A stretch of 39,144 bases of DNA. It comes from RGIG7949 sp045628845. Its GTDB lineage: Bacteria; Bacillota; Clostridia; Oscillospirales; Oscillospiraceae. The notes under the pieces are model-generated. The model saw only the letters and a program-made list of their open reading frames with translations. It was not told where the DNA came from and made no database searches. Shown piece by piece: positions 38,474 to 39,144 of the stretch. Numbering within the stretch: the first letter of the stretch is position 1; each line of letters starts with the position of its first letter. The position numbers were made by a program, and so were the translations under genes. The stretch spans positions 1 through 39,144 of the forward strand of contig JAZQQE010000094.1 in the NCBI GenBank assembly GCA_045628845.1, written 5' to 3'.

Positions 38474-39144
38474 ATGATAGAGAGATCCGTCAGCGCCGAC
38501 AGAGTGGAGAACATCATAAACGTTTTCGGCTCCTTTGACGAGAATCTGCGCATAATCGAGGATGAGCTTGGAGTCAGCGTGACAGACCGCGAGTCCGAGA
38601 TCCACATCTCCGGCGAAGCCGAGGACGTCATGGATGCCGAAAAAGCCATCGAGGGCCTCATGACGCTCGCGTCGAAGGGTGAGGCGATAGACGCGCAGAA
38701 GGTGCGCTATATCCTCAGACTCGTCAGGGAAGGAATGGCGGATAAGATAGGCGAGCTCTCCGACGACGTCGTGTGCATCACGGCCAAAGGCAAGCCCATA
38801 AAGGCGAAGACGATCGGCCAGAAGGAATACGTCCGCGCCATAAACAACAATACCGTCACAATAGCCGTCGGCCCTGCGGGCACGGGCAAGACGTATCTCG
38901 CCGTCGCCTGCGCGGTGACGGCGTTCCGCGCAAAGCAGATAAACAGGATCATCCTCACGAGGCCCGCCGTTGAAGCGGGCGAGCGCCTCGGTTTTCTTCC
39001 CGGCGACCTGCAGAGCAAGGTCGACCCGTATCTCCGCCCCCTGTACGACGCCCTGTTCGACATGCTGGGCGCCGAGACCTATCAGAAATATCTTGAGCGC
39101 GGCAGCATCGAGGTCGCGCCGCAGAAGCAGATCGAAAACCTCTT
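38474..39144 (+). CDS. phoH: PhoH family protein (partial, 3' end outside window)
   Basis: The first 223 codons are present; about 320 residues are usual. An N-terminal KH-like region is followed by the P-loop GPAGTGKTYLAVA and RPAVEAGERLGFLPGDLQ with the conserved VDPYLRPLYDAL. PhoH is a predicted RNA-associated ATPase of uncertain role, usually followed by ybeY. GGAGG (38456-38460) lies 13 nt upstream, inside the end of yqfD. The reading frame is open to the window end. Confidence 0.94.
   Translation, partial: MIERSVSADRVENIINVFGSFDENLRIIEDELGVSVTDRESEIHISGEAEDVMDAEKAIEGLMTLASKGEAIDAQKVRYILRLVREGMADKIGELSDDVVCITAKGKPIKAKTIGQKEYVRAINNNTVTIAVGPAGTGKTYLAVACAVTAFRAKQINRIILTRPAVEAGERLGFLPGDLQSKVDPYLRPLYDALFDMLGAETYQKYLERGSIEVAPQKQIENL

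Noticed and set aside
1..39144. CRISPR arrays, insertion sequences, attachment sites or prophage genes
   Set aside because: No regularly spaced repeats, transposase, integrase or phage structural motifs were found on either strand; the four tRNAs are intact with no flanking duplicated 3' ends.

Overview
The window reads as a chromosomal segment of an anaerobic, spore-forming Clostridia-type Firmicute, most likely from the Oscillospiraceae/Ruminococcaceae side. This is an inference from gene content: Mini-III RNase, RqcH, YerC, a SecDF fusion, the spore genes cotJ, ylbJ, yqfC and yqfD, a short-type ProRS, PPi-type phosphofructokinase, ferredoxin-dependent 2-oxoacid oxidoreductase and a bacterial serpin, together with moderately high G+C. 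I see no insertion sequence, prophage, CRISPR array or rRNA. Gene density is high, with many 1-4 nt overlaps.

Layout. (1) 2-2611 (+): end of metY, mrnC, rqcH, closed by a two-way terminator. (2) 2640-5088 (-): an SLH-domain surface protein and a GDSL-hydrolase/DUF4358 lipoprotein pair; the long hairpin between them carries the SLH gene's ribosome binding site. (3) 5238-6283 (+): YerC-like regulator and a methyltransferase. (4) 6391-6853 (+): tRNA-Val, -Asp, -Phe, -Gly with a consensus promoter and terminator. (5) 6957-8014 (-): spore coat genes, a CotJA-CotJB fusion plus cotJC. (6) 8320-13353 (+): a one-carbon module of divergent fhs, fchA, folD, an AcsE/MtrH-like methyltransferase and a corrinoid protein, in two transcription units with strong promoters and structured leaders. 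(7) 13424-19924 (+): radical SAM protein, uvrC, rsmD, coaD, a coiled-coil protein and secDF. (8) 19978-23775: divergent PPi-PFK and class II aldolase, then proS. (9) 23849-27544 (+): DUF4349 lipoprotein, CofE-like protein and serpin. (10) 27620-35420 (-): a nine-gene run of two CNNM/CBS membrane proteins, a ParA/MinD-like ATPase, the four subunits of a VOR-type oxidoreductase, an XRE-cupin regulator and an AMP-forming acyl-CoA synthetase. (11) 35526-39144: a small Cys protein, ylbJ (-), then yqfC, yqfD and a truncated phoH (+).

How the genes fit together. Region 6 links formate, formyl-, methenyl-, methylene- and methyl-tetrahydrofolate to a corrinoid protein. It has no methylene-THF reductase, no CO dehydrogenase/acetyl-CoA synthase and no substrate:corrinoid methyltransferase. 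FolD has lost the lysine and glutamine needed for cyclohydrolase activity, which fits the separate cyclohydrolase FchA beside it. Region 10 would turn branched-chain 2-oxoacids into acyl-CoA with reduced ferredoxin, and acyl-CoA into acid or the reverse.

The best candidates for something undescribed are the one-carbon module with its two ~105-nt structured leaders, the CotJA-CotJB fusion, the RBS-containing hairpin before the SLH gene, the CofE-like gene without other F420 genes nearby, and the VOR operon's uncharacterised ATPase and CNNM partners.
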